Positions 17,669 through 25,725 of a stretch of DNA of 64,000 nt are shown here, one piece after another. The first letter of the stretch is position 1. Every line of letters begins with the position of its first letter. The translations under genes and the position numbers were made by a program. Source of the stretch: Candidatus Zhuqueibacterota bacterium (lineage in GTDB: Bacteria > Zhuqueibacterota > Zhuqueibacteria > Residuimicrobiales > Krinioviventaceae); contig JAFGKD010000086.1 of assembly GCA_016928775.1 (NCBI GenBank), positions 62,001 through 126,000 of the forward strand, written 5' to 3'. The notes beneath the pieces are model-generated. The model was not told the DNA's origin. It made no database searches and was given only the letters and a program-made list of their open reading frames with translations.

Positions 17669-18895
17669 ATGACGCAACACTTGAATGAAAAAGAAAAACG
17701 CGAGGCATTGAATCGCATCATTTCGAGCGAGACTTTTGCGCACTCGCAAGCTTTCCAGGAGTTATTGACTTACCTTGTCGATGCATCGATCAATAATAAT
17801 CCACCAAAAGAATTTGCCATTGCCACAGAAGTCTTTCATAAAGGTGCTGATTTTGATCCAAATCGCGATACCATTGTACGCGTCTATGTCTATAATTTGC
17901 GAAAAAAGCTGGAGCACTATTACCAGCATGAAGGCAGAGAAGAAAGAGTTCGCATTGAAATTCCCAAAGGACATTACACTGTTGAATTTGTCGCTACCGA
18001 ACCAAAACGACGAAAAAAGTCGATACGCACAAGATGGCTGTTCATCCCGTTTGTTATACTCTTTTGTCTCAATGTTTTTTTTATTTATCGTCTTTATCTC
18101 AATGGCTCAAGCTCTCATTTTGCCGGTGTCATTCACAGCCCAGTTTGGCGTGAGTTTATGCGGAATGGTGTGACCAAACAAATTGTTCTCGGAGACCATT
18201 TTTTCTTTGTCAAAGACTCCAATAACCGGCAAAAACGCACTATTTTACGACGCGATGATGTGAATTCCGTACTAGAGTTTCAACAATACAAGGCTGAAAG
18301 CATCGAACGCCGAAATTATGTGCAGCTGCGCTACCCCATGTTTCCGAAAAACAGCGTCTGGCCAATGGCCGATCTCGTCGCGCTGCTCAGTTGCGCGCAG
18401 GTTGACTATTCATTGGAGTATTGCTCCAATATCAAGGCATCTGACTTTCGCGACAAAGATATGCTGTTTGTCGGCTCTTTCCATACCCTCGGTGCTTTTG
18501 AGCAGACTTTTCGCAATTCACACTTTAGCTACCAGGTCTATCCAAACGGACTATCTTATCGGGATGAAATCGTGGATACCGTGATCACCCGGCAAGAGAT
18601 CGGTGATCCGGTTTTTAATCACATTGATTATGGCATTGCGCGCAAGATTCCCGGTCCGGATCATAAAACGATTTATATGTTCACCAGCTTTCACGAGACC
18701 GGCACACACGGCATTGTAAAATATTTTACCGAGGAGGAGACGCTGCAAGAGCTGGAAGCCAAGTTTGTGCAGAAATTTAACTATATCCCAGACTATTTTG
18801 AAATTCTGTTCCAGGCGAGCGGTTACAATCGCACGGTATACACAACAAAAATCGAGCAGATATTCGAAATTCATGCGGATTCGGCTTTTTGGTGA
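17669..18895 (+). CDS. Membrane-tethered winged-helix transcription regulator
   Basis: A 408-residue protein with a cytoplasmic DNA-binding domain, one membrane helix and a periplasmic domain. Residues 9-107 match the winged-helix domain common in Acidobacteriota and Calditrichota: RIISSETFAHSQAF, KEFAIATEVF, DFDPNRDTIVRVYVYNLRKK and IEIPKGHYTVEF. A basic patch KRRKK (113-117) precedes the membrane helix at about 122-143 (FIPFVILFCLNVFFIYRLYL), giving the N-in orientation. The C-terminal 260 residues would face the periplasm and match no domain I recognise. In this family the C-terminal part is often WD40 or TPR; here it is neither. It is divergent from GH10 and 49 nt upstream of a TAT Gfo/Idh gene, which suggests it senses a glycan signal and regulates these genes (inference). 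Confidence 0.85.
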   Translation: MTQHLNEKEKREALNRIISSETFAHSQAFQELLTYLVDASINNNPPKEFAIATEVFHKGADFDPNRDTIVRVYVYNLRKKLEHYYQHEGREERVRIEIPKGHYTVEFVATEPKRRKKSIRTRWLFIPFVILFCLNVFFIYRLYLNGSSSHFAGVIHSPVWREFMRNGVTKQIVLGDHFFFVKDSNNRQKRTILRRDDVNSVLEFQQYKAESIERRNYVQLRYPMFPKNSVWPMADLVALLSCAQVDYSLEYCSNIKASDFRDKDMLFVGSFHTLGAFEQTFRNSHFSYQVYPNGLSYRDEIVDTVITRQEIGDPVFNHIDYGIARKIPGPDHKTIYMFTSFHETGTHGIVKYFTEEETLQELEAKFVQKFNYIPDYFEILFQASGYNRTVYTTKIEQIFEIHADSAFW

Positions 18896-18944
18896 GACAT
18901 TATTATCAAACGCGCTATTATTTTGACAAAAGGAGGAACCATCC

Positions 18945-20480
18945 ATGGAGACCAAATTTTCCATTTGCACATCACAGACCACGATGAACCGGCGAAAATT
19001 CATCGGTTCAACTGCTGCAACGGCTGCGACAATTTCCATCGTACCCAGACATGTTTTGGGCGGTGCCGGCTTTATCCCTCCGTCCGATAAAATCACCGTC
19101 GCCAATATTGGCTGCGGCACCCAGGGATTGCGAGAGATGCCCGGAATGTTAGAGAATCCGGAGATTCAGGTCGTTGCAGTGTGCGATCCGAACAAATTCA
19201 CTACAGACTATCTGGACTGGTCTCCGAATGGCATCCGAAATCTGATTCGTACTACATTGGAGGACCCGGAATGGGGCGCACAATATCAAGGGATACCCGG
19301 TGGCAGAGACATCGGCAAAGAATTTGTGGAAAAATACTATGCGAAGAACATGCCCTCCGGCGCATACAAGGGATGCAGTTCCTACGAGGATTACCGTGAA
19401 TTACTTGAGAAGGAAAAGGATGTTGACGCCATTAAAATCATGGCTCCGGATCATCACCACGCGTATCTGGCCATTGCCGCCATGAAAAAAGGGAAACATG
19501 TGATCACCCACAAGCCCATTGCCAACAGGATATCAGAGGGAAAACTCGCCATTGATTTGGCGAAAAAAGCACATGTAAAGACTCATTTATTGGCCTGGAG
19601 TGAAAAACCAGAGTATGATCTGATCCTGCAATGGATTGAAAATGGTGTGATCGGCACTTTGCAAGAGATACATAACTGGTCGCACAGACCTGTCTGGGAG
19701 CAGTGGCCATCCAGGCCGAAAGAAAGACCTCCTATCCCCGATGGCTTTAACTGGAAACTATGGCTCGGACCGGTTCCTGATCTGCCCTATCATCCTCACT
19801 ATACACATAATGTTTTTCGCGGCTGGTATGATTTCGGCGGCGGCAGCATTGCTGATATGGGACATTACAGCTTGTTCCCGCTATTCAGAACCTTTGGCAT
19901 TGACACACCTCCAATTGGCGCCAAGGCGTATGGCACCACGCATCGGTATGTGGACGGCAATACCTACAAGTGGATTGAGAACGATGTCTCTTTTCCATTA
20001 TCAAGCTTGATTCAGTTAAACTTTCCAAAGCAAAAAAAGCTGCCGGCATTTGATCTGTTCTGGTATGATGGCGGTATGAAACCATTCATTCCTGAAGAAC
20101 TGAAAGAAGATAATCGTGACATAACAGACGAAGGTATGATGTTTGTCGGCGACAAAGGGAAAATCCTGGCCGGCTTTAGTGGCGAACACCCCGAGATTAT
20201 TCCCGCCCGACGAATGCACGCTTACCAGGGGGAAAAAGAGCTGCCCGAAAGAGAGCGTGGAAGACGTTCGGATACCTGGGCGGCTGCCATAAAAAATGAC
20301 AAAGAGTCACCTGGCAGTTTCATTTATGCCGGAACGGTCACCGAAGCCATCAATCTGGCCGCTGTTGCCCTGCGCACCGGCAAAAAGGTGGATTATGATT
20401 CGGCGAATATGAAAATCACCAATGATGAAACAGCCAATGCCTACCTCACGCGGGAATATCGAGAGGGCTGGGAACTGTAA
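18945..20480 (+). CDS. TAT-exported Gfo/Idh/MocA-family oxidoreductase
   Basis: A predicted periplasmic sugar oxidoreductase. The ATG at 18945 follows AAAGGAGGAACC; a second ATG (MNRRKFIG) 13 codons later would also keep the signal. The TAT motif is NRRKFIGS, with the region ending VPRHVLGGAG. The Rossmann motif is IGCGTQG. The cofactor motif is HKP (HVITHKPIANR) and the active-site signature is IADMGHYSLF. Trp-rich segments SHRPVWEQWP and FNWKLWLGP are typical of the exported subfamily and also occur in the copies at 2838-4325 and 48717-50090. It follows the tethered regulator by 49 nt, so the two may be co-expressed. Confidence 0.93.
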   Translation: METKFSICTSQTTMNRRKFIGSTAATAATISIVPRHVLGGAGFIPPSDKITVANIGCGTQGLREMPGMLENPEIQVVAVCDPNKFTTDYLDWSPNGIRNLIRTTLEDPEWGAQYQGIPGGRDIGKEFVEKYYAKNMPSGAYKGCSSYEDYRELLEKEKDVDAIKIMAPDHHHAYLAIAAMKKGKHVITHKPIANRISEGKLAIDLAKKAHVKTHLLAWSEKPEYDLILQWIENGVIGTLQEIHNWSHRPVWEQWPSRPKERPPIPDGFNWKLWLGPVPDLPYHPHYTHNVFRGWYDFGGGSIADMGHYSLFPLFRTFGIDTPPIGAKAYGTTHRYVDGNTYKWIENDVSFPLSSLIQLNFPKQKKLPAFDLFWYDGGMKPFIPEELKEDNRDITDEGMMFVGDKGKILAGFSGEHPEIIPARRMHAYQGEKELPERERGRRSDTWAAAIKNDKESPGSFIYAGTVTEAINLAAVALRTGKKVDYDSANMKITNDETANAYLTREYREGWEL

Positions 20481-20605
20481 AAAATGGATTCATATCGCTC
20501 TTTATCTGATTACAACATTTTTCTTTTTCTTTTCGGCACTTTATAGAACAACAGGCAGTGAATATCAGAGAAATTATTTTTTTGCCCAAGCAAAGGAGAT
20601 TAAAT

Positions 20606-21295
20606 ATGAATTGGAAACTCATGGTCAAACGATCCATTCCACAGCCGTTCCTGAACCGTGTACTTTTGACTTTTCCATTTTTATATCGTACGAAAGTGGT
20701 CAATTATGAGACTAATTTTTTGACCGATGATATAGATGATCTTTTATCTCAACTGGATTATGTCTTGCCGATGGAAGGAAATATTATAGAATGCGGGAGT
20801 TCAAGATGCGGCGCAAGTATCATCATGGGTAATCACTTGCGATCAAAACATATCCCGAAAAAGATCTATGCCTGTGACTCGTTCGAAGGCTTTAATCCGG
20901 ACGAATTGGAAAAAGAAAAAGCTGCTGGTCTCACCAAAGCGACAAAAAATTCCTTTACATCCACTTCTTACGAGTATGTAAAATCGAAAATCAAAAGACT
21001 CGGTTTGGCTGACACCGTCATTCCTGTAAAAGGATTTTTCCAGGATACGTTGCCCGGGATTAAATCAAAGTTTTGTTTTGCACTCATTGACTGCGATCTC
21101 AGAGACAGCATTCTTTATTGCGCCGAAACACTCTGGCCTGACCTTGACAAAGGAGCACGCATATTATTCCATGATTATACAGAGGAAGAATTTCAGGGTG
21201 CACGATTAGCAATAGATCATTTTGTGGACACATACAATAAAGAGATCGATGAACATGGTTTGCTTAAGAATCTTTACATGGTCAAGAAGGCTTGA
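20606..21295 (+). CDS. TylF/MycF-type class I methyltransferase-like protein
   Basis: A predicted cytoplasmic SAM-dependent O-methyltransferase. The start at 20606 follows AAAGGAGATTAAAT; the open frame extends upstream to 20558 without a good site. Recognisable parts are NIIECGSSRCGAS (SAM-binding loop), YACDSFEGFNPDE, FALIDCDLRDSIL (DxD-type metal site) and GARILFHDY. This set matches macrocin O-methyltransferase relatives, which act on sugars of natural products or surface glycans. Why it follows a Gfo/Idh gene is unclear; it may modify a surface polysaccharide. It is 229 residues, within the family range, and ends before a convergent stem-loop. Confidence 0.8.
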   Translation: MNWKLMVKRSIPQPFLNRVLLTFPFLYRTKVVNYETNFLTDDIDDLLSQLDYVLPMEGNIIECGSSRCGASIIMGNHLRSKHIPKKIYACDSFEGFNPDELEKEKAAGLTKATKNSFTSTSYEYVKSKIKRLGLADTVIPVKGFFQDTLPGIKSKFCFALIDCDLRDSILYCAETLWPDLDKGARILFHDYTEEEFQGARLAIDHFVDTYNKEIDEHGLLKNLYMVKKA

Positions 21296-21340
21296 TCGAC
21301 AAATCAAATAGACTTTTAAAGAAACGCAATATTTTAGCAG

Positions 21341-21372
21341 CTGTGCTCTTTCGCAAAAGCCAAAGAGCACAG
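21341..21372. terminator. Stem-loop between convergent genes, possible bidirectional terminator
   Basis: CTGTGCTCTTT at 21341-21351 pairs perfectly with AAAGAGCACAG at 21362-21372 around a 10-nt loop. It sits between the plus-strand methyltransferase and the minus-strand GH51 gene. No strong U-run follows on either side, so termination is inferred from stem strength and position. Confidence 0.5.
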
Positions 21373-21386
21373 ACCTAAAGAGTCGT

Positions 21387-22940
21387 TCATTTGCATTGTA
21401 AACTGAGCGCCACCACTGACTTGGACGGCAGCTCAACTGTTAAAACGTGATCTGATTCTTTTTGAAATGCTTTAAAGACTGCTGGCTTGACCACATCGGG
21501 CTGATCAAAGGTATTGATCGAATTGACCGCCGGGGCTGTCAGAACTGCGCCATCCTGAATTGAACTGATCATCTTGCCGACAACAGTGATTTCAAGCGCA
21601 ATGGCTTTGTTGGGATTCGCGTTGCTCACGGTCATTGTTATCGTGCCATCATCGCTGAGAGAAGTCGAACTGCTGATGGCGGGAATACTTTGGCCGTCGA
21701 ACTCATAGTCTTCCGACACCAGATGCGACGGCAGCAGCAGGGCGTTCTTGTGTCCCTTGTACATGTTGAACACATGATAAGTCGGTGTTCGCAGCATGCG
21801 GTCACCCTCGGTCAGAATCATAGCCTGCAACACGTTAACAGTCTGTGCGATATTCGCCATGCGCACGCGGTCACAATGCTGATTAAAAATATTCAGCGTC
21901 GTGGCGGCGATCAAGGCATCGCGCAATGAATTTTGCTGATACAGGAATCCCGGATTGGTGCCAGGCTCGACATTAGTCCAGATGCCCCATTCGTCGATGA
22001 ACAATCCCACGCGCTGCCGGCGGTCGTATTGATCCATGATAGCGGCGTGGGTAGATACCAATTCGTCTATGCGCAATCCCTGTTGAATACCGCGAAAATA
22101 GAGCGCCTCGCCAAAATCCGTGGCTGACGATTTGTTGTGCCAGCCCTCACCGGCAATGGTGTAATAGTGGGCGCCGAGGGCATCGATAAAACGGGCGCCT
22201 TCTTCCATTAACACGCGGGTCCAGTTATAATCGCCCGAATTGGCGCCGCTGCCGACACGGACGAGATCACGGCCACCGTAATGCCGTGCATAGCTGGAAT
22301 AGGTTTTCATCAGATCAGCGTAATGCTCGGGGGTCATCTCGCCACCGCAGCCCCAGCTCTCGTTGCCAATGCCGATAAATTTGACATCCCATGGTTCCTC
22401 ACGGCCATTTTGCCGCCGCAGGTTGGCCATCTCAACATCGTCATCCGAGGTCATGTAAACAATCCAGTCAATCATCTCCTCCACCGTGCCGCTACTAACG
22501 TTGGCGGACACATAGGCATCGCATCCCAGCAGCTCGCACAAATTCAAAAACTCGTGCGTGCCAAAACTGTTATCTTCAATGACGCCACCCCAAAACACAT
22601 TTTTGATCTTTGGGCGTTTTTCGACCGGTCCAATGCCATCCATCCAATGATAAGTATCAGCAAAACACCCCCCTGGCCAGCGCAACACCGGAATCTCCAG
22701 CGCCTGCAAAGCCTCCAGGACATCCTTGCGATAGCCATTGACATTGGGGATGTCAGAATCGGGTCCAACCCAGATGCCGTCATAAATACAGCGTCCCAGA
22801 TGCTCGGCAAAATGACCATAGATGTTTTTGTTGATGCGATGCTCGGCGGCGTTGGCGTAGATGTCAAGGGCGTTTTGTGCGAATGCGGTCGACAAAAAGA
22901 GTACCATAATCGCCAGAACGAGATAACTTTGAACTTTCAT
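21387..22940 (-). CDS. GH51 alpha-L-arabinofuranosidase
   Basis: A retaining exo-enzyme that removes arabinofuranosyl side chains from arabinoxylan or arabinan. RBS AGGAG precedes the ATG and the signal peptide ends STAFAQ, so it is exported. The acid/base is Glu194 in GIGNESWGCGG and the nucleophile is Glu317 in IDEWGIW. The RWPGGCFAD motif and the C-terminal beta-sandwich are present. Length (517) is normal for a single-domain GH51. Its placement before GH2 and GH31 genes on the same strand fits hemicellulose side-chain removal. Confidence 0.96.
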   Translation of the reverse strand: MKVQSYLVLAIMVLFLSTAFAQNALDIYANAAEHRINKNIYGHFAEHLGRCIYDGIWVGPDSDIPNVNGYRKDVLEALQALEIPVLRWPGGCFADTYHWMDGIGPVEKRPKIKNVFWGGVIEDNSFGTHEFLNLCELLGCDAYVSANVSSGTVEEMIDWIVYMTSDDDVEMANLRRQNGREEPWDVKFIGIGNESWGCGGEMTPEHYADLMKTYSSYARHYGGRDLVRVGSGANSGDYNWTRVLMEEGARFIDALGAHYYTIAGEGWHNKSSATDFGEALYFRGIQQGLRIDELVSTHAAIMDQYDRRQRVGLFIDEWGIWTNVEPGTNPGFLYQQNSLRDALIAATTLNIFNQHCDRVRMANIAQTVNVLQAMILTEGDRMLRTPTYHVFNMYKGHKNALLLPSHLVSEDYEFDGQSIPAISSSTSLSDDGTITMTVSNANPNKAIALEITVVGKMISSIQDGAVLTAPAVNSINTFDQPDVVKPAVFKAFQKESDHVLTVELPSKSVVALSLQCK

Positions 22941-23008
22941 AACGGACTCCTGTTTTGATCTGTAATTTTTGAGAGTTGCTATTTCAAAATATTTGGTTCA
23001 TGAAATTT

Positions 23009-23105
23009 GTGAGACGTGAAACGATAAAATGTCAACTTTTTATGCCCGAGTGATAGATTTTTCGTTCCACGTTTCACGTTTGACCTTTGACCTTTGACCT
23101 TTGCC
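23009..23105. repeat. Inverted pair of GTTTGAC/GTTTCAC-type repeat arms
   Basis: The left arm begins TGTGAGACGTGAAACG near 23009. The right arm (23063-23105) has GTTCCACGTTTCACGTTTGA followed by three tandem TTTGACC units. It fills the 166-nt gap between GH51 and GH2, and is related to the repeats at 4405-4435 and 14092-14189. Confidence 0.75.
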
Positions 23106-23106
23106 A

Positions 23107-25527
23107 CTATTCTGCCTCGATGTTTATAGAAGCTGCTGCTAATCCTTCGGATACCGCTGATAATGAGATATCTCCTTTTTCACCTGACGACTGTATCACT
23201 GCCAAACACAAACCATTAAACGTTCGGCGATAATTCGCCTTGAATGGTTCGTGGCTGACGGGATTGCCGTTATCCACACCGGCGATAAATCCCGTGCCGC
23301 TGATCTCGAACTGGATCAGATTGTCGGCTTTGGGGACAATGTTGCCATCAGCATCCAAAACAGTGACCGTGACAAAGGACAAATCCACGCCGTCTGCGGC
23401 AATAACATGCCGATCTGCGGCAAGTCGAAGCGCTGCCGGTTCTCCGGCAGTTCGAACTTTTTTCGTCAATGTGTCGCCATTTTTTTTCATGCCAACGGCC
23501 CGAATGTCCCCGGGCTCATAATCGACGCGCCACCATATGGTCGGAGCATCCGCGGATTTTTCTTTTACGCCCAGTGATTGATCATTGAGAAACAGCTCCA
23601 CCTTGTCGAAATTGCTGTAAACCCATACATCAACCGTATCACCTTCCTGCCAATTCCAGTGCGGAAAAAGATGCAGTACAGGCTGGTCGGTCCATTCGGC
23701 TTGATAAAAATAGTAGGCATCTTTGGGAAAACCTGCCAGGTCAATAATGCCAAAATAGGAACTGCGCGCTGGCCACCAGTAGGGCGTCGGTTCGCCAAGA
23801 TAATCAAAGCCGGTCCAATAAAACATGCCGCCAAGATATTCATAATTCGCGATCAGCTTCCATGTGGCTTCATGGGTGGAGCCCCAGCCAACACGGCAGT
23901 TGTCATACGACGAGCACGTATAATCTTCATTATATTTTTCCGGTTTGCGCCAGTCTTTTGGCCAGATACGCAGGCTGTCAGAGGGCATATCGTAAGCACC
24001 ACGTGTGGCTAATGCAGAGCCTGTTTCCGCGCCAATAAATTTTTTGCCGGGAAAAGTTTCGGGAAATTCAACAAATTTTTCGTGATGATAGTTAAAGCCG
24101 ATGAGATCGAGCGCGCCAGAGCGGACAATAAAATTCTCCGGCTGGGGATAATTCAATCCCGATGTGATGGGTCGCGTGTCATCCAACGCTCGCACAAAAT
24201 CCGCCAATTCCTGCGCCATGGCTAAACCGGACTCATCCCACTGCTCTAAAATCTCGTTGCCGATGCTCCAGATCATCACGCAGGGATGGTTGCGGTCGCG
24301 TTTGATAAAATCAGTGAGGTCGCGCTTGTGCCACTCGTCATAATAAAGCGAATAGTCATAGGTCGTTTTTTTCTTCTTCCACATGTCAAAGGCTTCGTCC
24401 ATGACGATAAATCCCATCCTATCGCACAGGGCGAGCAGCTCGGGCGCCGGCGGATTATGCGACGTGCGAATGCCGTTGCAGCCCATCGCTTTAAGCATCT
24501 CGAGCTGCCGCTCCAGAGCTCGCACATTTATCGCCGAACCCAGGCAGCCCAGATCATGATGCATACAAACGCCCAAAATTTTCATCGGCTGACCATTCAG
24601 GGAAAAGCCTTTTTCCACATCAAAATGAAAAGTTCGAATACCAAAGGAGGTGTTATCATCATCAACAACGCTACCATCGACGAACACGCGGGAGTGCAGC
24701 GTATAAAGCTTTGGTGATGTGACGCTCCATAAATCAGGATTTTGCACATCGATATCGTGCACAAACTCGCCGGATTCGTTCGCGCCGATCGACTGGTCCG
24801 AGGACATCTCGGCGATTTTTTTATCGGTCTCATCGTAGATGATACTTTTTAAGGTGACGACTTTATCAGCATCGCCAGCATTTTTTACAAATGTTCTCAC
24901 ATGCACAATTGCGGAATCTTTTTCAACTTGTGGGGTAGTGACAAATGTTCCCCACTGATCGATGTAAACCGGATTCGTGCGCACGAGCCAGACATGACGA
25001 TAGATGCCGCAGCCCGAGTACCAGCGCGAGTTCGGCTGCAACGAATTATCCACGCGCACGGCCAGGATATTTGGTTTTTCGCCGTAATTGAGAAAAGGTG
25101 TCAATTCGTAGCGAAAAGAGATATAGCCGTAAGGTCGATGCCCTAAAAAAAAACCGTTGATCCAGACATCGCTATTCATATAAACACCATCAAAATCGAT
25201 AAAGGTGAGTTTATCTTTATCCGACTCGGGCAGGGTAAAACTTTTTCGATACCAGCCGATGCCGCCGGGCAACGCACCACCGCCGGGTGTGGCCGGATGG
25301 TCGGCACTAAATTCACCTTCAATGCTCCAATCGTGCGGCACGGACAGCGCACGCCAGCTCGCATCATCAAACTCGACTTGCTCTGCATTGTCTACATCGC
25401 CGAGATGAAACATCCACCCGGCACCAAAATTCTCCCGCTGACGCACCGAAGCAGAGTGTCGTTCGCAGGCCGCGAAAATAAATCCCAGGAGGAAAAGAGG
25501 TGTCAATATCTTGTAACTTGCGTTCAT
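23107..25527 (-). CDS. GH2 beta-galactosidase-like lipoprotein
   Basis: An exported beta-glycosidase. RBS AAAGGAT precedes the ATG, and the signal ends FIFAAC, a good lipobox with Cys near residue 21. The order is sugar-binding jelly roll (about 30-215), Ig-like domain (215-320), TIM barrel (320-590), then C-terminal beta domains. The C-terminal part contains a DUF4982-type segment and a final Ig/invasin-like module. Acid/base is Glu425 in WSIGNEILEQW and nucleophile is Glu501 in FIGAETGSA. Specificity could be beta-galactosidase, as expected for xyloglucan or arabinogalactan side chains, but other GH2 activities are possible. Confidence 0.94.
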   Translation of the reverse strand: MNASYKILTPLFLLGFIFAACERHSASVRQRENFGAGWMFHLGDVDNAEQVEFDDASWRALSVPHDWSIEGEFSADHPATPGGGALPGGIGWYRKSFTLPESDKDKLTFIDFDGVYMNSDVWINGFFLGHRPYGYISFRYELTPFLNYGEKPNILAVRVDNSLQPNSRWYSGCGIYRHVWLVRTNPVYIDQWGTFVTTPQVEKDSAIVHVRTFVKNAGDADKVVTLKSIIYDETDKKIAEMSSDQSIGANESGEFVHDIDVQNPDLWSVTSPKLYTLHSRVFVDGSVVDDDNTSFGIRTFHFDVEKGFSLNGQPMKILGVCMHHDLGCLGSAINVRALERQLEMLKAMGCNGIRTSHNPPAPELLALCDRMGFIVMDEAFDMWKKKKTTYDYSLYYDEWHKRDLTDFIKRDRNHPCVMIWSIGNEILEQWDESGLAMAQELADFVRALDDTRPITSGLNYPQPENFIVRSGALDLIGFNYHHEKFVEFPETFPGKKFIGAETGSALATRGAYDMPSDSLRIWPKDWRKPEKYNEDYTCSSYDNCRVGWGSTHEATWKLIANYEYLGGMFYWTGFDYLGEPTPYWWPARSSYFGIIDLAGFPKDAYYFYQAEWTDQPVLHLFPHWNWQEGDTVDVWVYSNFDKVELFLNDQSLGVKEKSADAPTIWWRVDYEPGDIRAVGMKKNGDTLTKKVRTAGEPAALRLAADRHVIAADGVDLSFVTVTVLDADGNIVPKADNLIQFEISGTGFIAGVDNGNPVSHEPFKANYRRTFNGLCLAVIQSSGEKGDISLSAVSEGLAAASINIEAE

Positions 25528-25544
25528 GTTTTTATCCTTTTTTT

Positions 25545-25687
25545 AAGCCACGTTATACACAGCACAGCCTTTGGCCGCAACCATTAAGGAGCACTATTCT
25601 TTTGAATAGAACGCGTTCCATTATTTCATTGATCACCCGTGGCTCATAAAAATTTGTTTCATCCGTAAACATCCGTGGCTCATACAC
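25545..25687. repeat. Intergenic palindromic element, copy C, lacking the central palindrome
   Basis: In the gap between GH31 and GH2. It carries the flanks GAGCACTATTCTTTTGAATA and TTCCATTATTTCATTGATCA in the same order as copy D, but they are joined at GAACGCGTTCC (25610-25620). The 72-bp palindrome present in D at 44803-44874 is missing. The end has two GTGGCTCAT motifs. Confidence 0.8.
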
Positions 25688-25725
25688 TTTTCGAAAAAAC
25701 AGTTTTGTTGCCGTGCATCTGCCAG

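Noticed and set aside
22281..22958. A 225-codon plus-strand open frame
   Set aside because: Antisense to GH51, which has both catalytic Glu residues.
23063..23105. Tandem TTTGACC units as a possible CRISPR
   Set aside because: Units are 7 nt, degenerate, without spacers of uniform length and with no cas genes.
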